From: Strongylocentrotus purpuratus
Lineage: Eukaryota; Echinodermata; Echinoidea; Camarodonta; Strongylocentrotidae
Length of the DNA: 64,000 nt
NCBI RefSeq assembly: GCF_000002235.5
Contig: NW_022145605.1
Coordinates: 38,511,141-38,575,140, forward strand
Reading direction: 5' to 3'
The translations under genes were made by a program, and so were the position numbers. Numbering within the stretch: position 1 is the first letter of the stretch; the number at the start of each line of letters is the position of its first letter. Positions 44,913-55,720 of the stretch are shown one piece after another. Under the pieces are notes generated by a model. It worked only from the letters and a program-made list of their open reading frames with translations, was not told where the DNA came from and made no database searches.

Positions 44913-46126
44913 CAGGGGCGGCGATTTCTTTTCATGACCGGGGGGGGGGGACTTAATGCGAGGAAAAATGTGTATTCCGTTGGTATTACCAGTGCCGTAA
45001 TGACAACCCCCCCCCCCCCCCCCACTTTTTTTTTTTTGGAGGGGGGGGGAATACGCGTCACCACCACTCTTACGCGTTACATGCAATACGTTCTGATGAG
45101 CATAGTTTTGACACCTTATTAGCGAAACTGGCAGGTCATTAATTGCGGGGTTCAGGGGGCTGAGCCTCATGAAGCTCAGGGGCTTTAGGCAATAAATGAC
45201 CGTCAGATGAGCATTCAGAGGCCCACCCTGGGCCCTTAGTGAGGTCCAGAGCCCCCGGAAGCTGGGGGTTTTGGGCAGTTAATTATAGTTTGATACCTTA
45301 TTTGTGACACTTGAAGGACAATAATTGCCGTGGGATCCAGGGGGCGGAGACCCCAAAATCTCAAGGGTTTAAGCATTAAATCACGGTCAGATGAGCATCC
45401 AGGGTCCCTTCATATGGCCCCTGGAGGGGTCCCGGGGCCACACGCTCAGAAGTTTCAGGCCTTTAATTAAGGTCAGATGAGCATATTTTGAAACCTTATT
45501 GTGACACTGGCAGGCCACGTACTATTCTTTCTTTATTTTTATTTATCTTTAACATACTATTAAAAAATAGTTGGGGAGGGGGGCTCGAGCCCCCAACCTT
45601 CCGTATCGTGGGTCCTGACATGTAGGCTTCTTAATAAGCATATGTTTTGCCTGACTGTAAATTTGGGGATTTTTCATTGTCCAACAAACGCAAAAAACCC
45701 CGTATAATTTACACAAAAGTGAGGAAACATCACGAAATCATGTCATTTAAGCAGCATTTGTAAATCACGGGTATCGAATAAGAAATAAAACAAGTTTAAG
45801 TTTTATTTGGGGGAGGCAAATGCCCTCCCCCCCCCCCCCCCCCCATCAGTACGTAAGTGGGTATCACGGTGATACCAACGGAATACAGGTTTCCTACAAT
45901 ATTTACTTGTACATTCTGAAGGATATTATGCGAGGTCGCGTAGCGACCGAGCTAGAAGATTTTTGCATTTTTATTAGTCTAAACGCTGCACTCTTGGGCC
46001 CTCCAGAGCCTAAAAGTGTGTTGTCATCTTTAGTATGTATTCGCTTTACATTTTCTTTATGCACTTTTTTCAAATTTCAGGGGGGGGACGTTCCCCCCCC
46101 CCGTCCCCCCGGGATCGCCGCCCCTG
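44913..46126. mobile_element. hAT-like non-autonomous element inserted in the GULO satellite
   Basis: The ends CAGGGGCGGCGAT and ATCGCCGCCCCTG are perfect 13-bp inverted repeats. TCTGCGAC, part of the satellite unit, is present at both borders (44905-44912 and 46127-46134): an 8-bp target duplication, with uninterrupted neighbouring units proving the empty site. The core contains degenerate repeats with GGTCAGATGAGCAT and AGCTCAGG(G)GCTTTAGG and long C and G tracts. There is no transposase. A relative lies at about 54590-55720. Confidence 0.95.
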
Positions 46127-46145
46127 TCTGCGACTAATATGATTG

Positions 46146-48227
46146 TGAGTTATATGAAACGGGGTAGTCCATGAACAAACAGGGTATATAACGAGGTGTG
46201 CCAAAAACCTTAGACAAGTTTAGATGAGTCTGCAGTGGTTCGATGTAATATCATTGTTATTATTCCAATATCATGAGAATCTTTTTTGCACAATCTTAGG
46301 TTATATTCTTAATGGTAAGATATCATTTTGTACTGGTGGCTCTTTTATAGAGTGTATTGCTACTTCCAGTTCATCTACTTTACAATTGGGCTATTTACAT
46401 ATGGTCTACACCCATAGGTCTAATAATCATTTAATCATGAATGATTATAACATGTATATGTTGTGCAGTGCCAGGAGTGTCTAGTCTGACAGATATGAGC
46501 GCCATGATTATTATTATTATTACATGTGCATAGATGTAATGCTCCCTGGGCTCTCAATCAAATTTACTTTCCGATGTATTCTGATTCTTTTTTTTTTGTT
46601 GTAATTGTATAATTTTTTACTATATTTAATGCTATTAAGTATTTTGGTCATTGCGATTAATGTGCAAATTAAAATCAGGTTATACTTACTTATTATAAGT
46701 GCACTTTTGGGGTATTTCTATATGAAGACAATATTTATCATAGTATGTACAATCGTGTAAATGTTCATGTTTTATCCTCTATAGAGGTTTTGATTCAATG
46801 TTTTCCTTTTTGTAATATTTGAGTAATTGAGTTACAGAATTTTGGGTATTGTCCAAAAGTGGTTAAATTTTTTTGAGCATGATGTTTACCTTCAGAATTC
46901 AGAATATGCAATGATTTCATCCTCAGAAACTTGGTTTGATCAAAGTGATGTTATTATGATTGTAAAGATGCACTTTCTTATGCAATGTCACCCCAGTAAG
47001 GGGTACTTTAAAATGTGTACATGGTACATTGTGGTACTAGCAGTTGTATGTTTCTAACTATGGTTCAGTACCATGGCTGTATTGTTGTATCATGGTACAT
47101 GTATTTTTCTCCTTTTGTTAGCAATTAATTTAAATATCCATCATGGGGGAAAAAATATGTTTTGTTTGTTTGATTGATTTTATTTCTGTGTTCAAATAAC
47201 AAATACGAGGTTATACATGTCTACTTAAGTATTACATAGATAGCAAATCATGCCTAATAATATTATACAATAACCATTGTTAGTATACAATTGGTGCGCA
47301 GGTACATGTGGGTCGGTAGGAATCGTTTGCAAGGTAACGCTGAACAAGAAGAAGAAGAACAAGAAGAAGAAGAATATCAAGAAGTACAAGAAGAAGAAGA
47401 AGAAGAACAAGAAGAAGAAGAACAACAACAACAAGAAGAAGAATAACAACATGAAGAACATCAAGAAGAACAAGAAGAACAACATCAAGAAAAACAAGAA
47501 CAAGAACAAGAACCTCTATTACCTCTAGCCCCCCCCCCCCCCACTGCCCTAATGGTCAGAGGACACTTGACCTGTCACCGGAGTCCGGTATAAATATGTC
47601 CGGTTAAAAGTCCGCAGGGTAGTCCCGTGATACCAGCACATTTCAGCTATTCAATCAGTACAAACCCCATATAACAATTAGTAATCTAATGTCGTTTATT
47701 CAAGGATTAATGAGGCCTATTATTGACACAGTATTTTATTCACGTAATGAGCCATAAAGCAGGATGTTGCAGTGTTGTTGATTCTCAACGCAATATACCG
47801 ATAACAATATTTGCATATACTCGACGTGCTTATCATCACGATCATTATACGGTGTTATATTCTATTGATAATAAACAGGGCTGAGAGAGAAATAAAGAAG
47901 ATACCGACGATGTTCATGATTTGATTTTTTTGTTGTCTTTGATGATGATAACTTTGATGATGGTCATGTTGATGATCATAACAATAATAATAGTCGTATA
48001 GTCACTAGATGTTATCCCATTTACTCTATTGATTTCAACAATATTTCCAAGATTTGGTTTTATAGAGATTATTAGATTACGTTTTAATATTCTGTTTTAT
48101 TAGTCAATTTAATCCATTGGAACTGTTATAAAGCTGGGGCCTGCTGGCGGAGTCGACCGTTTAATGATTGAACATAATTATGATAGTCATTTGAAACTGA
48201 TGTTCAATTATGAGAAGATTTAATACA

Positions 48228-48261
<34 letters not shown>

Positions 48262-49200
48262 TGTATTTAGTCCATAACATTATCGTGTTCTTCTTTTTTA
48301 TCTTCTTCTTCTTATTCTTCTTCTTCCTCCTCCTTTTCATCTTCCTCTACTTAAAATTATTTTTTCTTCTTCTTCCCCTCCTCTACTTCTAATTCTTCTT
48401 GTCCCTCTCCTCTCCTCTTAACCTCCTTCTCTTTATCATTCACCTTCTCCTCCTCCTTCTTCCCCTCCTCTACTTCTAATTATTCTTCTTGTCCCTCTCT
48501 TATTCTCCTTCTCTTTCTCCTTCTCAATCACCTCCTCCTCCTCCTTTTTTTTTCTTCTTCTTCTTCTTCCTCTTCTACTTTCCCCTAAAAGGTATGTTTC
48601 CTTCAACCCTGAATATTCTTGCATAATTAATGAGAAGCGTGCGTTGAAGAGTAAGCTGCATGTGTGCCAATATTTCATATACGGTACAAGTCAAAAATCG
48701 CCTTTCATCTATGCAAGTTTTCTTCATTCTTTTGAATCATAACAATCTGATGAGATAAATTATTTTAACTTACCAAGCAAATGTCTTCAGTTTTACGTCA
48801 ATGTGCTCCCTAGCTGTATGTATCATCGTAAGCAATTGGCTTCCAAGGTAGTCCGATCTAAGACCCACTTGTCGAAATGTTGGCCAGATTCACTCACGTA
48901 AATGAGATACAATTAAGTCAAGTCAGCCAATTTGTTTGTATACTAACTTAATGAAATAATTCGAGATGTTATTCTTTTGAAGAGCCACGTATGACAAGTT
49001 TGGGATACATTCAAATCGATAAGTCAATGACAACATTTCTCTATAAATTCGACTCCTTTTAGTTTTAGCGCGCTGTACTGTACTGTGCTCTCGTTTGGCA
49101 TCAGTGCACTGAGATTCAGCTTATAAAACCCCGTATTTTGGGTCCTTGCTTTTCCCCTTTAGAATGCAACATAAATCCTCTTAAGTTCTCTTTTTGTGGG
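46146..49200. other. Intergenic, no gene; microsatellites
   Basis: No coding sequence recognised. Notable tracts: a purine-rich (GAA)n/(CAA)n run at 47340-47515, a C tract near 47530, (GT)n at 48228-48259, and a pyrimidine-rich (TTC)n/(TCC)n run at 48290-48580. Open frames giving poly-Lys/Asn or poly-Leu/Phe here are repeat translations. Confidence 0.6.
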
Positions 49201-49589
49201 TTCCTTTTATATAATAGGATTTTATTGAAATCAAAACATCAAAAACCAAGAGCAAACAGTCCAAAGACTGACAACTGTCTTGGGTACAGAAATAAAATTT
49301 AAATCAAATATACATAATAAAATAGCAATAATGAATAAATACATAGGTTACATAAGTTAAAATATCAAATAACTAAACTATTATCAGTAAATATTGCAAA
49401 AAGGACATATAAACGAATAAGTATACATCATTACAATTACATCAAAAAAGGGCTCTCGAGCTGTGCAATAACTAAATCAGGTACAGACCGAGAGTCGAAT
49501 AAAAAGAAGATTAAAATGCATAAGACTGGGTTTAAAAAGATCAATAGTAAAAAGAGGGGAATATGTCAGCTAAAGAATAATTTTTTTAA

Positions 49590-49696
49590 TTTAAAGTATT
49601 GAGAAAGTACAAGTAACATACAATAAAGAAATTCCCAAGAGAGCATAGAGAAAGAAAAGAGTAAGCTAGAGGGAGAGAGAGGGAAGAAAATAAAAG

Positions 49697-49735
<39 letters not shown>

Positions 49736-50500
49736 AAGGGGATAGGAAGAAAGTTAGGGAAATATCAATACCAACTGTAGACTCGGTAAAAACAGCCCAA
49801 GTATCCAAACATTGATTATAGACATCATTGCAATTAATCTGAAATACATGAAACATACAATAAAGAAATTCCCAAGAGAGCATAGAGAAAGAAAAGAGTA
49901 AGATAGAGGGAGAGAGGGAAGAAAAGAAAAGGAGAAAAGAGAGAGAGAGAGAGAGAGAGAAGGGGATAGGAAAAAAGTTAGGGAAATATCAATACCAACT
50001 GTACACTCTGTAAAAACAGCCCAAGTATCATAACATTATAGACATCATTGCAATTAACCCGAAATACATGAAACATACAATAAAGAAATTCCCAAGAGAG
50101 CATAGAGAAAGAAAAGAGTAAGATAGAGGGAGAGAGGGAAGGGAAGAAAAGGTGAAAGAGAGAGAGAGAGAGAGAGAGAAGGAAGGGGATAGGAAGGAAG
50201 TTAGGGGAATATCAATACCAACTGTAGACTCGGTAAAAACAGCCCAAGTATCCAAACATTATAGACATTGTAATTGATCTGAAATACATGTAACATACAA
50301 TAAAGTAATTCCAAAAAGAGCAAAGAGAAAGAAAAGAGTAAGATAGAGGGAGAGAGGGAAGAAAAGAAAAGGAGAAAGAGAGAGAGAGATAAGGAAGGGG
50401 ATACGAAGGAAGTTAGGGAAATATCAATCAGATCTGTAGACTCTGTAAAATCAGAACAAGTATCTAAACATTGTAGACATTATTGCAGGAATTATGAAAT
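49590..50500. repeat. ~220-bp tandem repeat in the LINE 3' region, four to five units
   Basis: The marker ACAATAAAG(A/T)AATTCC recurs at about 49619, 49857, 50077 and 50297. Each unit contains a (GA)n tract of different length, GAAAGTTAGGG(A/G)AATATCAAT and ACTC(G/T)GTAAAA(A/T)CAG. A partial fifth unit reaches the end of the ORF. Confidence 0.9.
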
Positions 50501-52100
50501 ACATGTACATAAAGGAAAAAGAAACATGTGTAATCTACCAAAGAAGAATGGAAAAAGAAGGAGGAGGAAAAGAGAAGAATTTGAGAAAGAGAGGGGAAAA
50601 CACAAGAAAGGAAATTAGAAATTGAAAGATTTACACAAGTTTCATCATGTTGATTATCTTCACTGCCTGTGGTATAAAATAATTTTTGGTATCTGGAAGT
50701 ACGGCATGCTGGTTGGTAAAGGGGGTCACTGTTTCTTAACTGGCGAAAATTTGGTAAGGAGTCCCTACGTGGAGGGAGCATGGAAGAATGTCTGGATTGC
50801 AAGAATGATTTAACAAAATTTATGAGCAATTGTTGTCGTCTATCTGCAAGGGATGGAATCTGTAAAATTTGAAGGGCGTGAAGGTAATCAACATAATTAT
50901 ATCCCAAAATGATACGGCAAGATCTTTTTTGGACTCGTTCGATCTTGTTCGACTGATTGGTAGTAATAGATGATGACCACACTGGGGAGGCATATTCAAC
51001 TAACGGTCTAATGTACATACTATAAATAGCAACCAAATCCTCTAGTGGAGCTTTGTGTTTTTTTAGAACACAAAGGATGTAAAAACGTCGGGATGCTTGT
51101 TTGACAGCATTCTCGACTTGTCTATCCCATTTCATATCAGACTGTAAGTGCACTCCCAATAACTTAACAAACTCAGTAGGCTGAAGGACAGAGTTACTGA
51201 TGCTAACTTCCGGCATAACAATCTGGTTCCGAAGGAAAGAGATATGCAATACCTTACACTTCTCAGGCTTAGGGGTCATCTGATTATCAACAGAACACTC
51301 AGAGATCAAAGATAAATGATCTTGTAATACGGAGGGTTGAGATTTGTGTCTGATTTCAGCGACACTCAAATCATCAACATATTTCCATCTCAGAGGAGTA
51401 GAGGTTGCAACACAATTTATCATGATTAAGAAAAGAATGGGACCGAGCCTCGTACCTTGCGGTACTCCACATGTAACAGGCAGGGGTCCACTAAGGTAGA
51501 TCCTAAACGTACACAGTGAGATCTATTCTCCAAGTAGCTACACAAGAGAAGGATAGTATTTGGATCAGTACCTAACTCAAACAACTTCTCAATCAGCACA
51601 TTGTGATTGATGTGATCAAATGCCTTAGCATAATCAATAGTACAGACTGAGGCAACATAACCAGGTTTGTCAAGACCTTTCAAGATCGAATCGATCATAC
51701 TTATTAAGTAATGAGAGGTTGATGATCCTTTCATATTACCAAACTGTTGACTATCAATTTTGCTCACAATGTCCTGACATAACCATTTAGAAAGAAATGC
51801 TTCAAAAACCTTTGCAAAGGTAAGGGTGAGTGATATTGGTGTTAGTTGGTCAACAGTATTACATGGTGTACTCTTAGGAATTGGAACAATGTCTGAAACC
51901 TTCCAACAATCCGGAAAATTCCCTGTTTCTAAACATTTATTAAAAATCATAGTCAAAGGACCTGCTATCTCGGGAGCGAATTCAGAGATAAGTCTAGTGG
52001 GTAGGTCATCATGGTGTGAGGATTTAGATGGTTTGATTTTGCACAGTTCACGATACACTTGATAAGCTTCAATGCTGGGAGGAGGATGTGAAGCAGGCAA
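50464..52100 (-). pseudogene. LINE reverse transcriptase and C-terminal region
   Basis: Segment 52100-51426: LCKIKPSKSSHHDDLPTRLI, CWKVSDIVPIPKSTPCNTVD, VCTIDYAKAFDHINHNVLIE (catalytic Asp). A frame change near 51480 then brings in VTCGVPQGTRLGPILFLIM and, in 51423-50464, WKYVDDLSVAEIRHKSQP (active-site DD) and LLGVHLQSDMKWDRQVENAV, VWSSSITTNQSNKIERVQKR. The coding frame then runs on into the repeated 3' region. Confidence 0.85.
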
Positions 52101-52716
52101 GAAAGCCGGTAGAGAAGATCTTTCGAGCGGAGGTAACTGACAACAAATTCCTGCGAAATGGTTATTGATGAAACTTGCTTGCTCAGATCATAAGCTCATT
52201 TCACTACCAGGTAGAACAGTAGACTTCTTTTTCATCCCGGTGAGCTTGCGTATTTGTTGATGCCAATTTAAATACTTGGATGACATTTCCGAAGATCTTT
52301 CACCTTGTTGGAATAGAAAGCAGCTGTACGTACCTGGACTTCACGCTTAACTTGATTGCGAAGGCTCTTATAACGTGCCATGTTATTGGAATCAAAGGCT
52401 GCTTGCCTTTCTTTGAAGAGAGACAGGATTCGCTTGGTGATCCTGGGCTTATCATCTGCCTTGCGAGATATGGAGATAACAGAAAAATGTAGATGATACA
52501 ATGCAGAGAGAGATTCTTGAAGATCAGCAGCCATCTCGTTGACACCAGGATGCTCTAAGAGATGGCTCCAGTTGGTAGAGGTGATCTCATCTCCAAAAGC
52601 GCGAACACTGGACTCACGAAAGGGACGGAATGTGACTACTCTGGAAGTCTCCTTTGGGATCGAAGCACAGGCTCTGACAATCACTGTCTTGTGATCACTG
52701 TTAGAGATAGGATTAA

Positions 52717-53260
52717 TCACAATTGGAGTATTGTTATAGTCAAATAAATCTGTGAAAACCTTGTCAAGAATGTTATCTCCTCTCGTCGGTACGGTGCTAT
52801 ATGTTTAAGTAGGAGATTGTTGCACAGTGGAGAGGTATCAAGATCATTGAAGTCACCCAAGCTGGAGTAGCTATTAGGGTGTTGCGTCTTAATAGTATCG
52901 AATGAGAAAATCAACTTGTTAATTATACGCTGTTCAAAAGCTCTTCTAGACTGGGGAGGACAATAAATCACAGCAATGAAGCTAACATGTTTTCGTGATA
53001 CCGTCAATTTCAACCAAAGAATCTCGAAATCTGGGTCATGCAGGAACTCAATTCTTTCAGTTTTGATGTCAGAACGAATATACGCAGCAACACCACCCCC
53101 CCCCCCCCCCACACGTCCAATTCTATCATTAACCAGAGGGAATGTTATTGGAGCCAAGTTTCGGTGATAACAGCTATATCAGCTTTTAATTTTTGACCTC
53201 GGAGTCCAAAACCTTATTGTCCATTCAGCAGGCCTTAGCATTTCACGTTGAACCATTCAG
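52717..53260 (-). pseudogene. LINE endonuclease domain
   Basis: Upstream of the open frame the minus strand reads LRGQKLKADIAVITETWL (the conserved E-T-W block). The frame 53157-52717 then gives a Gly run from a C tract, VAAYIRSDIKTERIEF, FIAVIYCPPQSRRAFEQ and YSSLGDFNDLD, the GDFN block of AP-type endonucleases. It is interrupted by stops and frame changes. Confidence 0.78.
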
Positions 53261-53339
53261 TGGTTTTGTATAACACTGGAGAACAAACAGTGGTCCTACT
53301 CTACAGGTGTTTTTCGAATATGCCCAGCCACACAGGGCT

Positions 53340-53384
53340 AGGTGAAACTATAAAAAGGAGAGAGAGAGGAGGAAGAAAGGGCTG

Positions 53385-53436
<52 letters not shown>

Positions 53437-53450
53437 GGGAGAGAGATACG
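53340..53450. repeat. (GA)n microsatellite
   Basis: Long purine tract, GA repeats with a few interruptions, just 5' of the LINE endonuclease region. Confidence 0.9.
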
Positions 53451-54589
53451 AAATATATAGCTGTTTGGTGGCTTAGTATAAATCTTGAGAATAAACAGTT
53501 ACTTTTGAATACACAGTCATTGTAGTTCTACGTGGAACTAGAGAGAGTCGAGGGCATACAATCAATGTCGAGTGTAATACTGCCTGTCTATTTGTGAAGG
53601 ATGGAACGTAAATGCAATACATCACATTTTTGACGAACTAGATGACCTATGAATTTACATTGAAAAGATTTCGATGATTTTTATGATTTTTCAATCTTTA
53701 AATCCTTTTTAAAATGATTCTTGCTTATATCTCACCTGTTTAAAATCACAAAAGCTGTCGTCGAATTCAAGTTGTAAGGATATTACTATCAAACCACAAG
53801 CTTTTTTTTTTTTAAGTCTCCTTTTGCCTTGCTTCATTGCAAATATTCTTTATTCACCCAAACCTGGTATCGTATATATAAAATAGGATAAGACCTACCT
53901 ATATATCGATGTAGTAAGAATAGTCGCAGTAGGAATGGCAATGTTCCAAATTAGGTCACACCATTCATGGTTTTCTCAAATTTGAAGTCAGCGGAGAAGT
54001 TACTTTTCCTTTTCTTTTGTCACAATTTTGGTCTTTAACTTTGAGGTAATGTATTGATAAATTCTGCCTAATAACTTCCTCTTTTAAACCTGAATTTCAA
54101 TAAATTTATTTATTTATTTATGTTAGGTCTATGGTGCATTTTATTATTATATTATCTCGACATAAACTACCCATTGTCAAATAAAACCCTCAATTGACCA
54201 TTTTGAAATGCACACACGGTGGCAAATCTACGATTCTCTGGCGAGAGGGGATGGTCACAAGTCCTAAAATTCTCTAACAAGTAAAATAAACCCCAAACAT
54301 AAAAACAAGAAACTAATCAGTCCATGATTCACCTTTTTTTTTCGCTTTCCACTGTTTTCTCTTCCCATTTTTGTCGGCCAAGAGGCACCCCCTGATCCGC
54401 AGCTGACACTTAATGATAAGGAGTGCAATCTTTCTTCAAAAAAAAAATGACGAAAAAGCTACATTTTTATAACATCACCCTGGAACAAAGTCCGGAGAAA
54501 TGTCAATGAACGTGTAGTTTAACAAGAATATTCTTTCCATATTTTGCCGGAAGCAGTTTGGGATGGGGGGGGGGGCAAACATTCCAGGG
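53451..54589. other. Intergenic, no gene seen
   Basis: AT-rich sequence without recognisable coding regions; short poly(T) and TTTATTTATTTA runs only. Confidence 0.5.
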
Positions 54590-55720
54590 GGCTCACCTTC
54601 CAGGGGCAGTGACGTAATGAGCAAAAACGTTTGGAAGGGGGGCAGAAGAAAAATCTGCATTACCACCACTCTTACACGTTACATGCAGGCCCCGCGGAAC
54701 GTTTTTCAAAGTGGAGTATTAACGATCAGGTAGAGCGTAAATTGGCTTGGGGTCCAGGGCCTGAGAGCTCAGGAAGCTCAGGGTTTTTAGGCATTAAATT
54801 ACGGTCAGATAAGCATATTTAGATACCTTTTTTGTGACACTGGCAGATGAGCTTCCAGGTGCCATCTTTAAGGCCATTGATGTGGTCCAGGTGACATAAA
54901 CCCCCAGAAGCTCGGGTTTTTTAGGTATTTAATTACGGTCAGATGAGCATCCAGAACACCGCCTTAGGGCCCTTGTTGGGGTCGGGGGCGGAGCCTCCGT
55001 GAGCTCTCGGGTTTTAGGCATTTAGTTACGGTCAGATGAGCTTATTTTGATACCTCATTTGTGACATTGGCAGGTCACTTATTTTTTTCTCTCTCTCTTT
55101 CTTTGTTTTTCTCGGTAACGTACTTTTTCAAAAAGTGAGGGGGCTCGAGCCCCCGAGCCCAGCCGTTTTGCAGACCATGACATAAGGGCTTCTAAATAAG
55201 CATATTTTTCGCCCGACTGTAATTTTGGGAATTTCTAATTTTCCAACAAACGCATATGACTTACAAACAAAATGGGAACAAATACTGGAAAATCATGTCA
55301 GCATTTCAGCAACATTTGTAAATCACTGGTATCGAATAAGAAATACCCCCCCCCCCCTTCATCAGTACGCCATCGTTCAAGGGCTGATGTCTTCTCACCC
55401 CTACAACAAATAACACACACGCTTTCCCATTCTCTCACAATATGTCCCCGATGCGCGTATCGCTATTATAAAAACCTCCATTGATAAATATAGGTGGCAT
55501 GCGCAATATTTAGGAAAATTAAATTCATGTTAACTTTCCTTTTCTTTGAATAGAATGTTATTTGTGATTTAATTCAGGTTTTTATTATTGTTTTGTTCTT
55601 TAAGGATAAAAATACACCCATCTTTACTCCTTTACTGCTTTTTGGGGGGAGGGGGGCGGGCAAAATGCGCTCCCCCCCCCCCCCACCTCCCTGCCACCTC
55701 ACTTTCGGCGCCTATGTGTA
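54590..55720. mobile_element. Relative of the hAT-like element at 44913-46126, degraded
   Basis: Begins near CAGGGGCAGTGACG (54601), then shares ACCACCACTCTTAC(A/G)CGTTAC, GGTCAGAT(A/G)AGCAT, AGCTCAGGGTTTTTAGGCAT, CCAACAAACGCA and (C)n-CATCAGTACG in the same order as the other copy. It ends near CGGCGCC(TATG) at about 55715. The ends are diverged and no target duplication is recognisable. Confidence 0.7.

Larger units (their letters stand above)
41473..46145 (+). repeat. Satellite array derived from the GULO terminal exon, with 1,615-bp higher-order duplication
   Basis: The terminal exon plus about 110 bp of 3' flank forms the full-length unit (41473 and 43088). Short units of about 145 bp lack 59 bp of the exon but keep the start (ATGAGGAACATAGATTTATC) and the flank (GAAACGGGGTAGTCCATAAA). 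Short units start near 42214, 42361, 42505, 42651, 42795, 42949, then after the second full unit near 43829, 43978, 44126, 44275, 44420, 44565, 44708 and 44853. A divergent unit occurs in each block (about 42017 and 43632). Exon copy, dispersed repeat, divergent unit and short units repeat as a block of 1,615 bp. The array is interrupted by a transposon at 44913-46126. Confidence 0.93.
49205..53270 (-). mobile_element. Jockey/CR1-group LINE with tandemly repeated 3' region
   Basis: The minus strand reads endonuclease (53250-52717), linker (52720-52268), reverse transcriptase (52100-50464) and a 3' region ending near 49205-49216 in an ATTTTATTGAAATC-type tail (plus strand). At least four frame segments are needed, so it is broken. 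About 0.9 kb of the 3' region (49590-50500) is a ~220-bp tandem repeat with (GA)n. A decayed relative lies at 58380-59470. Confidence 0.83.

Noticed and set aside
47225-47528. Poly-Leu/Phe and poly-Lys/Asn open frames
   Set aside because: Both strands of a (GAA)n/(CAA)n tract; no coding signature.
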